A stretch of DNA of 64,000 nt from Mycobacterium paraffinicum (GTDB taxonomy: Bacteria > Actinomycetota > Actinomycetes > Mycobacteriales > Mycobacteriaceae): the NCBI RefSeq assembly GCF_001907675.1, contig NZ_MPNT01000026.1:1-64000 (forward strand), given 5' to 3'. Both the position numbers and the translations under genes were made by a program. The notes under the pieces are model-generated. The model had not been told where the DNA came from, did no database searches, and saw only the letters and a program-made list of their open reading frames with translations. This document shows positions 44,576 to 52,309 of this stretch, one piece after another (positions within the stretch are counted from its first letter, which is position 1; each line of letters starts with the position of its first letter).

Positions 44576-44669
44576 ATCGAGACCTCGCCGTCAGGGTTTA
44601 CCGGTCACGGTTGCTTGCGATGCCGGCGGAACCGTGTTGTTACAACCAACCTTGTGTAAACTCTCTCGC

Positions 44670-44822
44670 ATGACGTGCGTGATCGGGAACGCGTGCATCG
44701 ACGTGATGGGACGAGACGCCCCCCTCGGGTCACCGGGCGGCGCGGCCAAGTTGGATCCGATAGGTGTAGACACTCCTTTGCTGGCCGTTCACCCGGGGGC
44801 CGGCCAAGCGGAAGGAGTGTGA
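44670..44822 (+). pseudogene. fdxA: fdxA remnant with the ferredoxin core deleted
   Basis: A 50-codon ORF whose first 13 residues, MTCVIGNACIDVM, match the start of mycobacterial ferredoxin FdxA (from memory MTYVIGSECVDVM), and whose continuation GRDAPLGSPGGAAKLDPIG with VDTPLLA matches the C-terminal tail of FdxA. About 65-70 residues carrying nearly all Cys ligands are missing at a clean in-frame junction, so no Fe-S cluster can form. FdxA (Rv2007c) is a DosR-regulon ferredoxin, which fits the neighbourhood. The ORF stays open and ends eight bases before the next start, so it may be translated, or may simply be a relic. Confidence 0.7.
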
Positions 44823-44829
44823 GGGTCGC

Positions 44830-45513
44830 GTGAATGTGCCGCCCACGTCGGTCGGAGAGTCCGCCGGCCGCCGCCGCGAGGTGTTGCGGGTGCTGCGGTC
44901 GTCGCCCGACGCCATGAGCATCGCCGCGATCGCCGACGTGCTGGGCGTGCATCCCAACACCGTCCGATTCCACCTGGAAACCCTGGTCGGCGACGGGCAG
45001 GTCGAGCACGTCGAGCTGGACCGCAAGGGGCCGGGCCGCCCGCCGCTGATGTTTCGCGCGGTCCGGCAGATGGACCGCGGCGGGACGCGACACTATCGCC
45101 TGCTCGCCGAGGTGCTGGCCACGGCGTTCGCCGGTGAGCCGGACGCCAGCGCCAAGGCGGTGGCCGCGGGCCGGGCCTGGGGCAGAAGACTGGACGCCGG
45201 CCTGCAGCGGGTCCCGACGAATGTCGCCGCCAGCGCCGACGACGCCATCGACCACCTGGTCAACATGCTCGATGAACTCGGCTTCGCGCCCGAACGCCGG
45301 ACGGCCGACGGAGAGCAGCAGGTCGGGCTGCGGCACTGCCCCTTCCTGGAACTGGCCGAGAACCGGACGACCGTCGTCTGCCCCGTGCACCTCGGCCTCA
45401 TGCAGGGCGCCATGGAGACCTGGGGCGCGCCCGTCTCGGTCGACCGGCTCGAGGCGTTCGTCGAGCCCGATCTGTGCCTGGCGCACCTGAAGCTGCGGAA
45501 GGCCGCCAAGTGA
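44830..45513 (+). CDS. ArsR/SufR-like transcriptional regulator, Rv2621c-like
   Basis: A 227-aa regulator with an N-terminal winged helix (SPDAMSIAAIADVLGVHP, then NTVRFHLETLVGDGQVEHV). The C-terminal half has Cys at about 170 and 184, His at 187 and Cys at 216, in RHCPFLELAENR, VVCPVHLGLMQG and DLCLAHLKL. This pattern recalls SufR-type regulators that hold an iron-sulphur cluster, so redox or iron sensing is a reasonable inference. Gene size and order with the next two genes match Rv2621c-Rv2620c-Rv2619c. GTG at 44830 has GAGGG upstream; its end overlaps the next gene (GTGA). Confidence 0.78.
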   Translation: MNVPPTSVGESAGRRREVLRVLRSSPDAMSIAAIADVLGVHPNTVRFHLETLVGDGQVEHVELDRKGPGRPPLMFRAVRQMDRGGTRHYRLLAEVLATAFAGEPDASAKAVAAGRAWGRRLDAGLQRVPTNVAASADDAIDHLVNMLDELGFAPERRTADGEQQVGLRHCPFLELAENRTTVVCPVHLGLMQGAMETWGAPVSVDRLEAFVEPDLCLAHLKLRKAAK

Positions 45514-45935
45514 GCACGGGTCCGGCGATCGCCGTCGCGGTCACCTTCGTGTGGCTCGGCATGGTGCTGGCCATCTCGTTCCTGGAAGCCCCGCTGAAGT
45601 TCCGTGCGCCGAACGTGACGTTGCAGATCGGGCTCGGGATCGGGCGGCTGGTGTTTCGGGCCCTCAATACCGCCGAGGTGTGCTTCGCGCTGGTGATCGT
45701 GGCGATCGTGGTCGCGGGCCCGACGCCCGCGGGCGTCGCCGCGGCGGCGTGCGTCGCCGTGGGAGCGCTCGCCGTCCAGTTGATCGCCATTCGCCCCCGA
45801 TTGACGCGCCGATCCGACAGCGTGCTCGCCGGGGCGGACGGGCCGCGCTCCCGGGCGCACTACGGTTACGTCGGCTTCGAGGTGGTCAAGGTAGCCGCGC
45901 TTGTCGCGGCGGGGATACTGCTACTGACGGGGTGA
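45510..45935 (+). CDS. Four-helix membrane protein, Rv2620c-like
   Basis: A 141-aa integral membrane protein with four hydrophobic helices: AIAVAVTFVWLGMVLAISFL, shown to 20 residues, then around GLGIGRLVFRALNTAEVCFA, PAGVAAAACVAVGALAVQLI and VVKVAALVAAGILLL. Short loops with Arg separate them. No domain of known function is recognised. GTG at 45510 overlaps the stop of the regulator gene, so the two are co-translated, and the membrane protein may be its target or sensor partner. Confidence 0.72.
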   Translation: MSTGPAIAVAVTFVWLGMVLAISFLEAPLKFRAPNVTLQIGLGIGRLVFRALNTAEVCFALVIVAIVVAGPTPAGVAAAACVAVGALAVQLIAIRPRLTRRSDSVLAGADGPRSRAHYGYVGFEVVKVAALVAAGILLLTG

Positions 45936-45966
45936 TCGCATCCGCTCAACCGCAAAGGACACAGCA

Positions 45967-46311
45967 ATGGAATCGATCTCGCTGACCAGCCTCGCGTCCG
46001 AAAAGTTGGCGGAGGCCAAGGAGACGCACAGCGGCCGCGCCGCCCACACCATCCACGGGGGCCACACCCACGAACTACGGCAGACCGTGCTGGCTTTGCT
46101 TGGCGGACATGAGCTTTCCGAACACGACAGCCCCGGCGAGGCGACGCTGCAGGTGCTGCAGGGCCACGTTCGCCTGACCACCGGTGGTGACGCTTGGGAG
46201 GGCAAAGCGGGCGACTACGTCGCGATTCCGGCGGCCCGGCACGCCCTGCGTGCGGTCGAGGATTCGGTGGTGATGCTGACGGTGCTCAAGACCCTGCCCT
46301 CGGCCCACTAG
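45967..46311 (+). CDS. Cupin-domain protein, Rv2619c-like
   Basis: A 114-aa single-cupin protein. The first cupin motif is degenerate (GGHELSEHDSPGEATLQVLQG, partly shown), with His in place of the usual GxxxxHxH spacing, and the second is GDYVAIPAARHALRAVED. The HGGHTHEL stretch near residue 30 adds three His that could bind metal. The function is unknown; small cupins of this kind act as metal-dependent dioxygenases, isomerases or sensors. It follows the membrane protein gene by 31 bases and precedes the nitronate monooxygenase gene by four. Confidence 0.78.
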   Translation: MESISLTSLASEKLAEAKETHSGRAAHTIHGGHTHELRQTVLALLGGHELSEHDSPGEATLQVLQGHVRLTTGGDAWEGKAGDYVAIPAARHALRAVEDSVVMLTVLKTLPSAH

Positions 46312-46315
46312 CCGC

Positions 46316-47257
46316 ATGCTTTCGACGTCCTGGTCGAGGGAATTCGGGCTGCGGGTACCGATCGTCAACGCGCCGATGGGCGGGGTTGCCGGCGGCCGGC
46401 TGGCGGCGGCGGTCACCGCGGCCGGCGGCCTGGGCATGGTGGGCATGGGCAGCGCGGCGACGAGGGAACTGCTGAGAACCCAGCTGCAGCACGTGCGGGG
46501 GACGTTCGGCATCGGCTTGGTCGATTGGGTGATGCGCACCGAGGCGGGCCTGTTCGAGGACGCCCTGGCGGCGCGTCCGGCCCTGCTGTCGGTCAGTTTC
46601 GGGACCGACTGGTCGTGGGTCGCGAAGGCCCACGACGCCGGAATCCCCACCGCCACCCAGGTATACGACGGCCCCGGGGCTCGCCAGGCGGCCGATGCCG
46701 GCGTCGACATCCTGGTGGCCCGCGGCTCGGAGGGCGGCGGGCACGGTGAGACGACGCTGGCGACGCTCCCGTTGCTGGACACCGTGTTGGACGCCGTCTC
46801 GGTGCCGGTCCTCGCCGGTGGCGGCGTGGCGTCGGCGCGCAGCCTGGCCGCCGTGCTGGCCGCCGGGGCGAGCGGAGCGTGGGTGGGCACCCGCTTGGCC
46901 GCGTGCCCGGAGGCGCTCTCCGGTGACGGCAGCCGCCGCGCGCTGATCGCGGCCCGGGCCACCGACACCGCGGTCACCCGGGCCTTCGACGTCGCCCAGG
47001 CCCGGCCGTGGCCGGCGCGATTCCCGTCGCGGGTGCTGACCAACGATTTCGTCGAGCGCTGGACCGGCAAGGAGGACGCGCTCAACCCGCAGGCCTGCGA
47101 CGAACTCGAGGCCTCCATCGCCGCCGACGACCGCCGGGTCGCGCCGGTGGATGCCGGTCAGGGCGTCGGGATGATCCGGGACGACGCGTCGGTGGCCGAG
47201 GTCATCGACGAAATGTGTTCGGGCGCAGAACGTTTGCTGAAGGCCTGGGGCTCGTAG
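46316..47257 (+). CDS. Nitronate monooxygenase (2-nitropropane dioxygenase family)
   Basis: A 313-aa FMN-dependent TIM-barrel enzyme that oxidises nitronates, probably a detoxification role. Seen are IVNAPMGGVAGGRLAAAVTA at the N-terminus, the FMN-binding and active-site part DILVARGSEGGGHGET (with the catalytic-type His), and PVLAGGGVASARSLAAVLAA with GASGAWVGTRLAA. The order matches class I nitronate monooxygenases and mycobacterial relatives such as Rv0021c. ATG at 46316 lies four bases after the cupin stop, suggesting one transcript with the preceding three genes. Confidence 0.87.
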   Translation: MLSTSWSREFGLRVPIVNAPMGGVAGGRLAAAVTAAGGLGMVGMGSAATRELLRTQLQHVRGTFGIGLVDWVMRTEAGLFEDALAARPALLSVSFGTDWSWVAKAHDAGIPTATQVYDGPGARQAADAGVDILVARGSEGGGHGETTLATLPLLDTVLDAVSVPVLAGGGVASARSLAAVLAAGASGAWVGTRLAACPEALSGDGSRRALIAARATDTAVTRAFDVAQARPWPARFPSRVLTNDFVERWTGKEDALNPQACDELEASIAADDRRVAPVDAGQGVGMIRDDASVAEVIDEMCSGAERLLKAWGS

Positions 47258-47267
47258 CGCCCCGGGC

Positions 47268-47322
47268 CGTCACGCTGGCGTGACACTCGGCGGCCATCGT
47301 CACGCTGGCGTGACACTCGGCG
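47268..47322. repeat. Two tandem copies of a palindromic 25-mer between convergent genes
   Basis: The 25-base unit beginning CGTCACGCTGGCGTGACACT occurs at 47268-47292 and again at 47298-47322 with a 30-base period. Each copy holds a perfect 7-2-7 palindrome (GTCACGC-TG-GCGTGAC), so each can form a hairpin. The location between two converging genes suggests transcription termination, or a member of a dispersed intergenic repeat family. Confidence 0.75.
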
Positions 47323-47368
47323 ACGAACTGCACAACGGCGGCGTCGGGCGCCACTAACCCCGCCGGGC

Positions 47369-47869
47369 TCAGACCCCGCGCAGATAGCGTTTGGCGATGA
47401 CGCGCTGAGCCACCGACACCACGGGCCGGGCGGCCTTGCTCCACCAGGTCGCGGGCCGCGAGAACGCCGTCACCTCAGCGAACACCGCGTCAGAAGCGGG
47501 GTCACGCCGGACGACGAAACGTTCCTCACCGGACTCGGGATGTCCAGGCAACGTGCCGTAGGCGAATCCGCGGATGTCGGGCTCGTCGATGACATACACC
47601 ACCCGGCACGGCGCGGGCAGAAAACCCATGCGCACCAACACAACTGTGCCGACCTCGGCAACCTCGGAGCTGGCCCGCACCCGCAGGCGGGCCCCGTGCT
47701 GCATGCCCCAGCGCATGACGGCGTCGGCGGCGCGCTCGAAGCGCTGCTGCCCGGTGCCGATCTGTTTCTCCGTGTGCAGGTGGCCGTATCCCGCGGGCAA
47801 CGCGCCGGACGCCGTCGCCCCCACCTCGGGGTAGGTCAACGGCAGTTCCTCGAGCGCCCCTAAGTCCAC
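47369..47869 (-). CDS. DUF1990/UPF0548 protein, Rv2616-like
   Basis: A 166-aa protein of the DUF1990 family: PLTYPEVGATASGALPAGYG at the N-terminus, AADAVMRWGMQHGARLRVRA, VYVIDEPDIRGFAYGTLPGH and ERFVVRRDPASDAVFAEVTA. The family has an SRPBCC-like fold and no established function; plant members are linked to lipid metabolism. GTG at 47869 gives the family's usual length, while the frame to 47956 overlaps the divergent reductase gene. Rv2616 occupies the matching place in M. tuberculosis. Confidence 0.8.
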   Translation of the reverse strand: MDLGALEELPLTYPEVGATASGALPAGYGHLHTEKQIGTGQQRFERAADAVMRWGMQHGARLRVRASSEVAEVGTVVLVRMGFLPAPCRVVYVIDEPDIRGFAYGTLPGHPESGEERFVVRRDPASDAVFAEVTAFSRPATWWSKAARPVVSVAQRVIAKRYLRGV

Positions 47870-47925
47870 CCGCCCAGCTTGCCACGCCGAGATGCGGGCC
47901 AGATGTCCGGCGTACGGTCGTAAAA

Positions 47926-48810
47926 GTGACCGCACAAAACTCCGAAACCGTTGCACAAGCGTCCGGAACCTTCACGCTCGGCGGCGACCTGACCATCAAC
48001 CGATTGGGCTTCGGCGCGATGCGCCTGACCGGCAAAGGCGTGTGGGGCCCGCCCGCGGACCGCGACGAAGCGGTCCGCGTGTTGCGGCGCGCCGTCGAAC
48101 TCGGCGTGAACTTCATCGACACTGCGGACTCCTACGGGCCCTACATCGCCGAGGAAATCATCCGCGAGGCGCTGCACCCCTACGACGGGTTGGTCATCGC
48201 CACCAAGGCGGGGCTGCTACGCACCGGACCCGACATCTGGATCCCGCTGGGCAACCCGAGCTATCTGCGGCAGGAATGCGAGATGAGCCTGCGCCGCCTC
48301 GGCGTCGACACGATCGACCTGTTCCAGCTGCACCGCATCGACCGCGACTTCCCGCTGGCCGACCAGGTGGGCGAGCTGCAGGCGCTGAAGAACGAGGGCA
48401 AGATCCGCCACATCGGCCTGTCCGAGGTCAACGTCGATCAGCTCACGGAGGCCCAGCGGATCACCGAGATCGTTTCGGTGCAGAACATGTACAACCTCTC
48501 GGCCCGAGGGGCCGAGCCGCTGGTGGAGGCCGCGACCAGCCAGGGCATCGGCTTCATCCCGTGGTTCCCGCTGGCGGCCGGGCCGCTGGCCGCTCCCGAC
48601 GGCCCGCTGCAGCGCATCGCCGCCGAGCACCATGCGAGCGCGTCCCAACTGGCGCTGGCCTGGCTGCTGAAACGGTCGCCGGTGATGCTGCCGATCCCGG
48701 GCACGTCCAAGGTGGCGCACCTGGAGGAGAACGTCGCCGCGGCCCGGATCGAGCTGAGCGACGACGAGTTCGAGGCGCTGTCGACCGCCGGAGGTCAGAA
48801 GACCGTCTGA
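47926..48810 (+). CDS. Aldo/keto reductase
   Basis: A 294-aa NADPH-dependent oxidoreductase with the AKR TIM barrel. The catalytic tetrad is visible: Asp and Tyr in FIDTADSYGPYIAEE, Lys in VIATKAG and His in FQLHRIDRDFPL. NMYNLSARGAEPL and PGTSKVAHLEEN correspond to the cofactor-binding C-terminal part. It resembles the AKR group that reduces aldehydes and methylglyoxal. GTG at 47926 is used. The thioesterase gene begins 20 bases after its stop. Confidence 0.88.
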   Translation: MTAQNSETVAQASGTFTLGGDLTINRLGFGAMRLTGKGVWGPPADRDEAVRVLRRAVELGVNFIDTADSYGPYIAEEIIREALHPYDGLVIATKAGLLRTGPDIWIPLGNPSYLRQECEMSLRRLGVDTIDLFQLHRIDRDFPLADQVGELQALKNEGKIRHIGLSEVNVDQLTEAQRITEIVSVQNMYNLSARGAEPLVEAATSQGIGFIPWFPLAAGPLAAPDGPLQRIAAEHHASASQLALAWLLKRSPVMLPIPGTSKVAHLEENVAAARIELSDDEFEALSTAGGQKTV

Positions 48811-48830
48811 CCACCGGATACGGTGTCCCG

Positions 48831-49454
48831 GTGATCAGCGGACACGACCGGCACCCCGGCGGCGGGTTCAACCCGCCCGAACCGACGACCAAGGGCGGCC
48901 CCGACTACGGCCGGTTCATCGACGCCGTGCGCAAGCTGCAGGACCATGCCCGGGCCGTGGACGCCCCCGACGAGGTCATCAGCGAGGCGGCGAATCAGCT
49001 GGAGAAGCTGTCGGCGCTGCTCGCCCCGTACGACGCCGACGAGTGGGCGGCACCCTCGGGCCGCCGCATGGACCTGCCGATGCGCGGCAACGTCCTGACG
49101 GTTCCGATGTCTGCCCGCAAGGGTGACGACGGCCGCGTGCACGGCTGGGCGCGTTTCGCCCGGTTCCATCTGGGGCGCAACGGCGCGGTGCACGGCGGCT
49201 CACTCGGCATGCTGTTCGACACCGTGCTCGGCCTGACGGCGGTCCTTCTCACCGGGAGTCGGCGGCAGCGCACCGCCTACCTCAAGATCGATTACCGCAA
49301 CATCGTGCCCATCGAAAAGGAATTGCAGTTCGACGCCGGGGTGGACAGGGTGGATGGGCGCAAGATCTTCGTCTCCGGCCGGCTGACCGACGGCGACACG
49401 CTGCTCACTGAAGCCGACGCCCTGTTCGTGCGGCTCAAGCCCGGCCAGCCCTGA
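48831..49454 (+). CDS. PaaI-type hotdog thioesterase
   Basis: A 207-aa protein with a C-terminal single hotdog domain. The active-site helix is in GRNGAVHGGSLGMLFDTVLG, and YLKIDYRNIVPIEKELQ and LLTEADALFVRLKPG form the following strands, as in PaaI-type acyl-CoA thioesterases. An N-terminal helical extension of about 90 residues, with ISEAANQLEKLSALLAPYDA, precedes it. The substrate is not known. GTG at 48831 is used, without a clear Shine-Dalgarno sequence. Confidence 0.8.
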   Translation: MISGHDRHPGGGFNPPEPTTKGGPDYGRFIDAVRKLQDHARAVDAPDEVISEAANQLEKLSALLAPYDADEWAAPSGRRMDLPMRGNVLTVPMSARKGDDGRVHGWARFARFHLGRNGAVHGGSLGMLFDTVLGLTAVLLTGSRRQRTAYLKIDYRNIVPIEKELQFDAGVDRVDGRKIFVSGRLTDGDTLLTEADALFVRLKPGQP

Positions 49455-49460
49455 GTCGAG

Positions 49461-51128
49461 TCAGAGCCGGCTGGTCGGCAGCGTCACCTCTTCGTGGTCG
49501 AGTTCGCGTTCGAGCACCCGAAGGCTCCGATCGGGCAGCATGCCGGCGTCACGCCAGCGCACCAGTTCGTCGCGCTCGGCATCGATGGCCGCCCGCCGGA
49601 TCGCCACGGCCGCCTCGTATTCGGGGTGCTCGGGTAAGTCGTCGGAATCCGACAGGAGATCGAGCCGGCGTTGGTACCGCTCAAGCCGGGCGCACAACTG
49701 CCTCCGCACTGCGTCGATCGCCCTTGCGTCGGCTTCGCTGCCATGACCCAGCTCGTTGAGGGCGTCGAGGGCCGCGCGAACGGCGGCCGTGCGCGCCCGA
49801 TTACGGAGGCGCACTTCGTCGACGGCCTTCGCGTGAACGCCCAGAGCGCGCACGACCGGGCCGAACGTGCTGCCCTGCCCGATCAGCGTCACCAGGACGA
49901 CCACCAGGGTGCAGAACAGCAAGAGATCCCGGACGGGAAACCGTGCGCCGCTGTCGGTCGTGAAGGGCACGGCGAAGATGGCGGCGAGGCTGACGACGCC
50001 GCGGGTGCCGGCCCAACTCAGCACGAAAATCTCACGGCCACTGAGCCTCTCCGCGTTGCGGTCGCGCCCGGGATTGGGTTGGGCCGGATCATCATCATCA
50101 TCGTCGTCGTCATCGCCGGTCCCCGTGACGTTGCCGAGCCGGGTATGCAGAGACCGCGGCAGCGACTGGGTGAGCAGCAGCCACAGCGGCCGCACCAACA
50201 GCACCGCCGCGGTGGTCACGGTGGTCGCCACGACGATGGTCGACACCGGGTAGCCGCGCAGGCCGTCGAGGATGACCGGAAACTGCTGACCGATCAACAG
50301 GAAGACGAGGCCCTCGAGAAGGAAGTTGGCCAGCCGCCACACGGCCCGGGTCTGCAACCGGCTCGCGCCCGACTCCGAGCGGGGTGAGTCGTGTCCGACG
50401 ACCAATCCGCACACGACGACCGCCAGCACACCCGACGCGTGCACCTGTTCGGCCGCGAGATAGGCCAGGAACGGCGTGGCCAGCGAGATCGCGTTGGCCG
50501 TCATCACGTCGTGCGGGAACCGCCGCAACAGGCGCCGACACCAAGCGAAGGCCAGCCCGATGACCAGACCGCCCACCGCGGCCAGGGCGAACTCCCGGAC
50601 CGCAAACGGGAACGAGAAGTCCGCGCCCCTGGCCACCGTGATGGCCACCGACAACGTGGTGAGCGCAGTCGCGTCGTTGAGCAGCCCCTCGCCTTCGATG
50701 AGCGTGACGATGTTGAGCGGCAGACCGACCTTACGGGCGACCGCGAGCGCGGCCACGGGATCGGTGGGTGCCACCGCCGCGCCGAGCACCGCACCCGCCG
50801 CGAGCGTCGCACCGGTGACGAGCAGGGCGAAGGCGGCGCCGACCGAAGCCGCGGTCAGTAGAACGAGGATGACCGACAGGCTGATGACCGTGCGCAGGTT
50901 GCGGCGGATCCCGACCAGCGACGACTCCAGGGCCGCGTTGTACAGCAGAGGCGGCAATATGCAGGTCATCACGATGTCGGGCCGCAGGCCGACGTTCGGC
51001 CCCGGCAGCAGCCCGTAACCGATACCGACGAGGGTGAGCAGCCCCGCGCTGGGGAGTCCGGTGCGGTCGCTGACCCAGTTCGTCACCACGATGGCGCCGA
51101 CAGCGGCGAGCAGCAATGCCAAAGCCAT
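49461..51128 (-). CDS. Na+/H+ antiporter, CPA1 (NhaP/YjcE) family
   Basis: A 555-aa transporter exchanging Na+ or K+ for H+. Twelve or so hydrophobic helices cover residues 1-420. The ion-binding region is APTDPVAALAVAR and EGEGLLNDATALTTLSVA, which contains the ND pair of CPA1 proteins. A cytoplasmic loop before LSGREIFVLSWAGTRGVVSL holds nine consecutive Asp. The C-terminal 130 residues are a charged helical cytoplasmic domain (RRQLCARLERYQRRLDLL). ATG at 51128 has GGGGG at five bases. It is convergent with the thioesterase gene. Confidence 0.88.
   Translation of the reverse strand: MALALLLAAVGAIVVTNWVSDRTGLPSAGLLTLVGIGYGLLPGPNVGLRPDIVMTCILPPLLYNAALESSLVGIRRNLRTVISLSVILVLLTAASVGAAFALLVTGATLAAGAVLGAAVAPTDPVAALAVARKVGLPLNIVTLIEGEGLLNDATALTTLSVAITVARGADFSFPFAVREFALAAVGGLVIGLAFAWCRRLLRRFPHDVMTANAISLATPFLAYLAAEQVHASGVLAVVVCGLVVGHDSPRSESGASRLQTRAVWRLANFLLEGLVFLLIGQQFPVILDGLRGYPVSTIVVATTVTTAAVLLVRPLWLLLTQSLPRSLHTRLGNVTGTGDDDDDDDDDPAQPNPGRDRNAERLSGREIFVLSWAGTRGVVSLAAIFAVPFTTDSGARFPVRDLLLFCTLVVVLVTLIGQGSTFGPVVRALGVHAKAVDEVRLRNRARTAAVRAALDALNELGHGSEADARAIDAVRRQLCARLERYQRRLDLLSDSDDLPEHPEYEAAVAIRRAAIDAERDELVRWRDAGMLPDRSLRVLERELDHEEVTLPTSRL
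50088..50114 (-). repeat. Trinucleotide run encoding nine Asp
   Basis: Nine consecutive GAT/GAC codons inside the antiporter gene. The mixture of GAT and GAC blocks on the complementary strand (ATC x4, GTC x3, then ATC) suggests expansion by slippage followed by drift. It lies in a predicted cytoplasmic loop. Confidence 0.85.
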
Positions 51129-51237
51129 CTGCGCCCCCACCGTCCCATTCTGCCGACAATTCGCTGCGGGCGCCGTCGCTGCGCTGCCGGGCCGGGCGGA
51201 CCTCGACCCGACGGCGGGGCGCTGGAAGTCGGTCGGC

Positions 51238-52089
51238 CTAGGCGTTCTGCCCGATCGAGATTCGCTCGGCCAACTTGTCGAGCTCCCCGGTGACTTGTGA
51301 ATCGTCACCGTCCGGCAGCAGGAACAGGCACCGGTCGATCCCGGCGGACGCGTACTTTTCGGCCATGCCCTGGTCCGGCGATGCGGCGAAGAGGCTGATC
51401 GGAATCCGGGCTCGCCCCGCATCGGCGGCGCGCTGCTGCAATCGGGCCGCGCGCTCGGCGAACTCGTCCAGATTTTCCGGCGTGACGTCCTGCGCCAGCC
51501 AACCGTCGCCGAACGAAATGATGCGGTCCTCCACGGTGGGGCCCATCCCGCCGACCAGCACCGGCAGGGGGGATTGGACCGGCTTGGGGTAGGACCAGAT
51601 CGGGTCGAAATTGACGAACTCGCCGTGGTATTCCGCCTCGTCGTTGGTCCAGATCTGCCGCATCGCCTCGACCCGTTCGCGCATCACGGACATCCGGACG
51701 CGAGGGTCGGTGCCGTGGTTGGCCATCTCTTCGCGGTTCCATCCCGCTCCCACCCCGAAGAGGAAACGACCGAGGGAAAGGCGGTCAACACTGGCCACCT
51801 CCTTGGCCGTCGTGATGGGGTCTCGCTCCACCACCAGACACACCCCGGTGCCGATCTTCAAGCGGCTCGTCGCCGCCGCCGCGGCGGTGCACGCGACGAA
51901 CGGGTCGTACGTGTGCACGTACATCCTGGGCAATTCGCCACCCCCGGGGTAGGGCGACTTCCTGCTGGTCGGGATGTGGGTGTGCTCGCAGAACAACAGC
52001 GACTCGAAACCGCGTTCTTCGCCCGCTGCTGCGAGTTCGTCCGGCCGCATACCGTAGTCCGTCGGGAAATAGCACAAACCGAATTGCAT
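51238..52089 (-). CDS. LLM-class F420-dependent oxidoreductase
   Basis: A 283-aa luciferase-like TIM-barrel enzyme, probably using F420 as in many mycobacterial relatives. Features are MQFGLCYFPTDYGMRPDELA at the N-terminus, FCEHTHIPTSRKSPYPGGGE, shown in part, IGTGVCLVVERDPITTAKEV, and SLGRFLFGVGAGWNREEMAN, typical of the family's TIGR03619-type members. ATG at 52089 has GGGAGG seven bases upstream. The substrate is unknown. It is divergent from thrS. Confidence 0.85.
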   Translation of the reverse strand: MQFGLCYFPTDYGMRPDELAAAGEERGFESLLFCEHTHIPTSRKSPYPGGGELPRMYVHTYDPFVACTAAAAATSRLKIGTGVCLVVERDPITTAKEVASVDRLSLGRFLFGVGAGWNREEMANHGTDPRVRMSVMRERVEAMRQIWTNDEAEYHGEFVNFDPIWSYPKPVQSPLPVLVGGMGPTVEDRIISFGDGWLAQDVTPENLDEFAERAARLQQRAADAGRARIPISLFAASPDQGMAEKYASAGIDRCLFLLPDGDDSQVTGELDKLAERISIGQNA

Positions 52090-52309
52090 AGGGTGGCCTC
52101 CCTGCCTCACGCGGTACCAAGCGACGACTTCGCTCGATCGAGCGGTCACCGTGGGCTACCCGGAGGGCGTGACGAAAAACGGGAAGCCAAGACCGGATCC
52201 GGAGAACCGTTCGCACGTCGGCGCAAGCGCGCTACTCGACGGCCCTGCTCGGCCGTGAGACGCCCCGATAGCATGGTCGTCGACCCACCGACCTAGGAGA
52301 ACCCACGCG

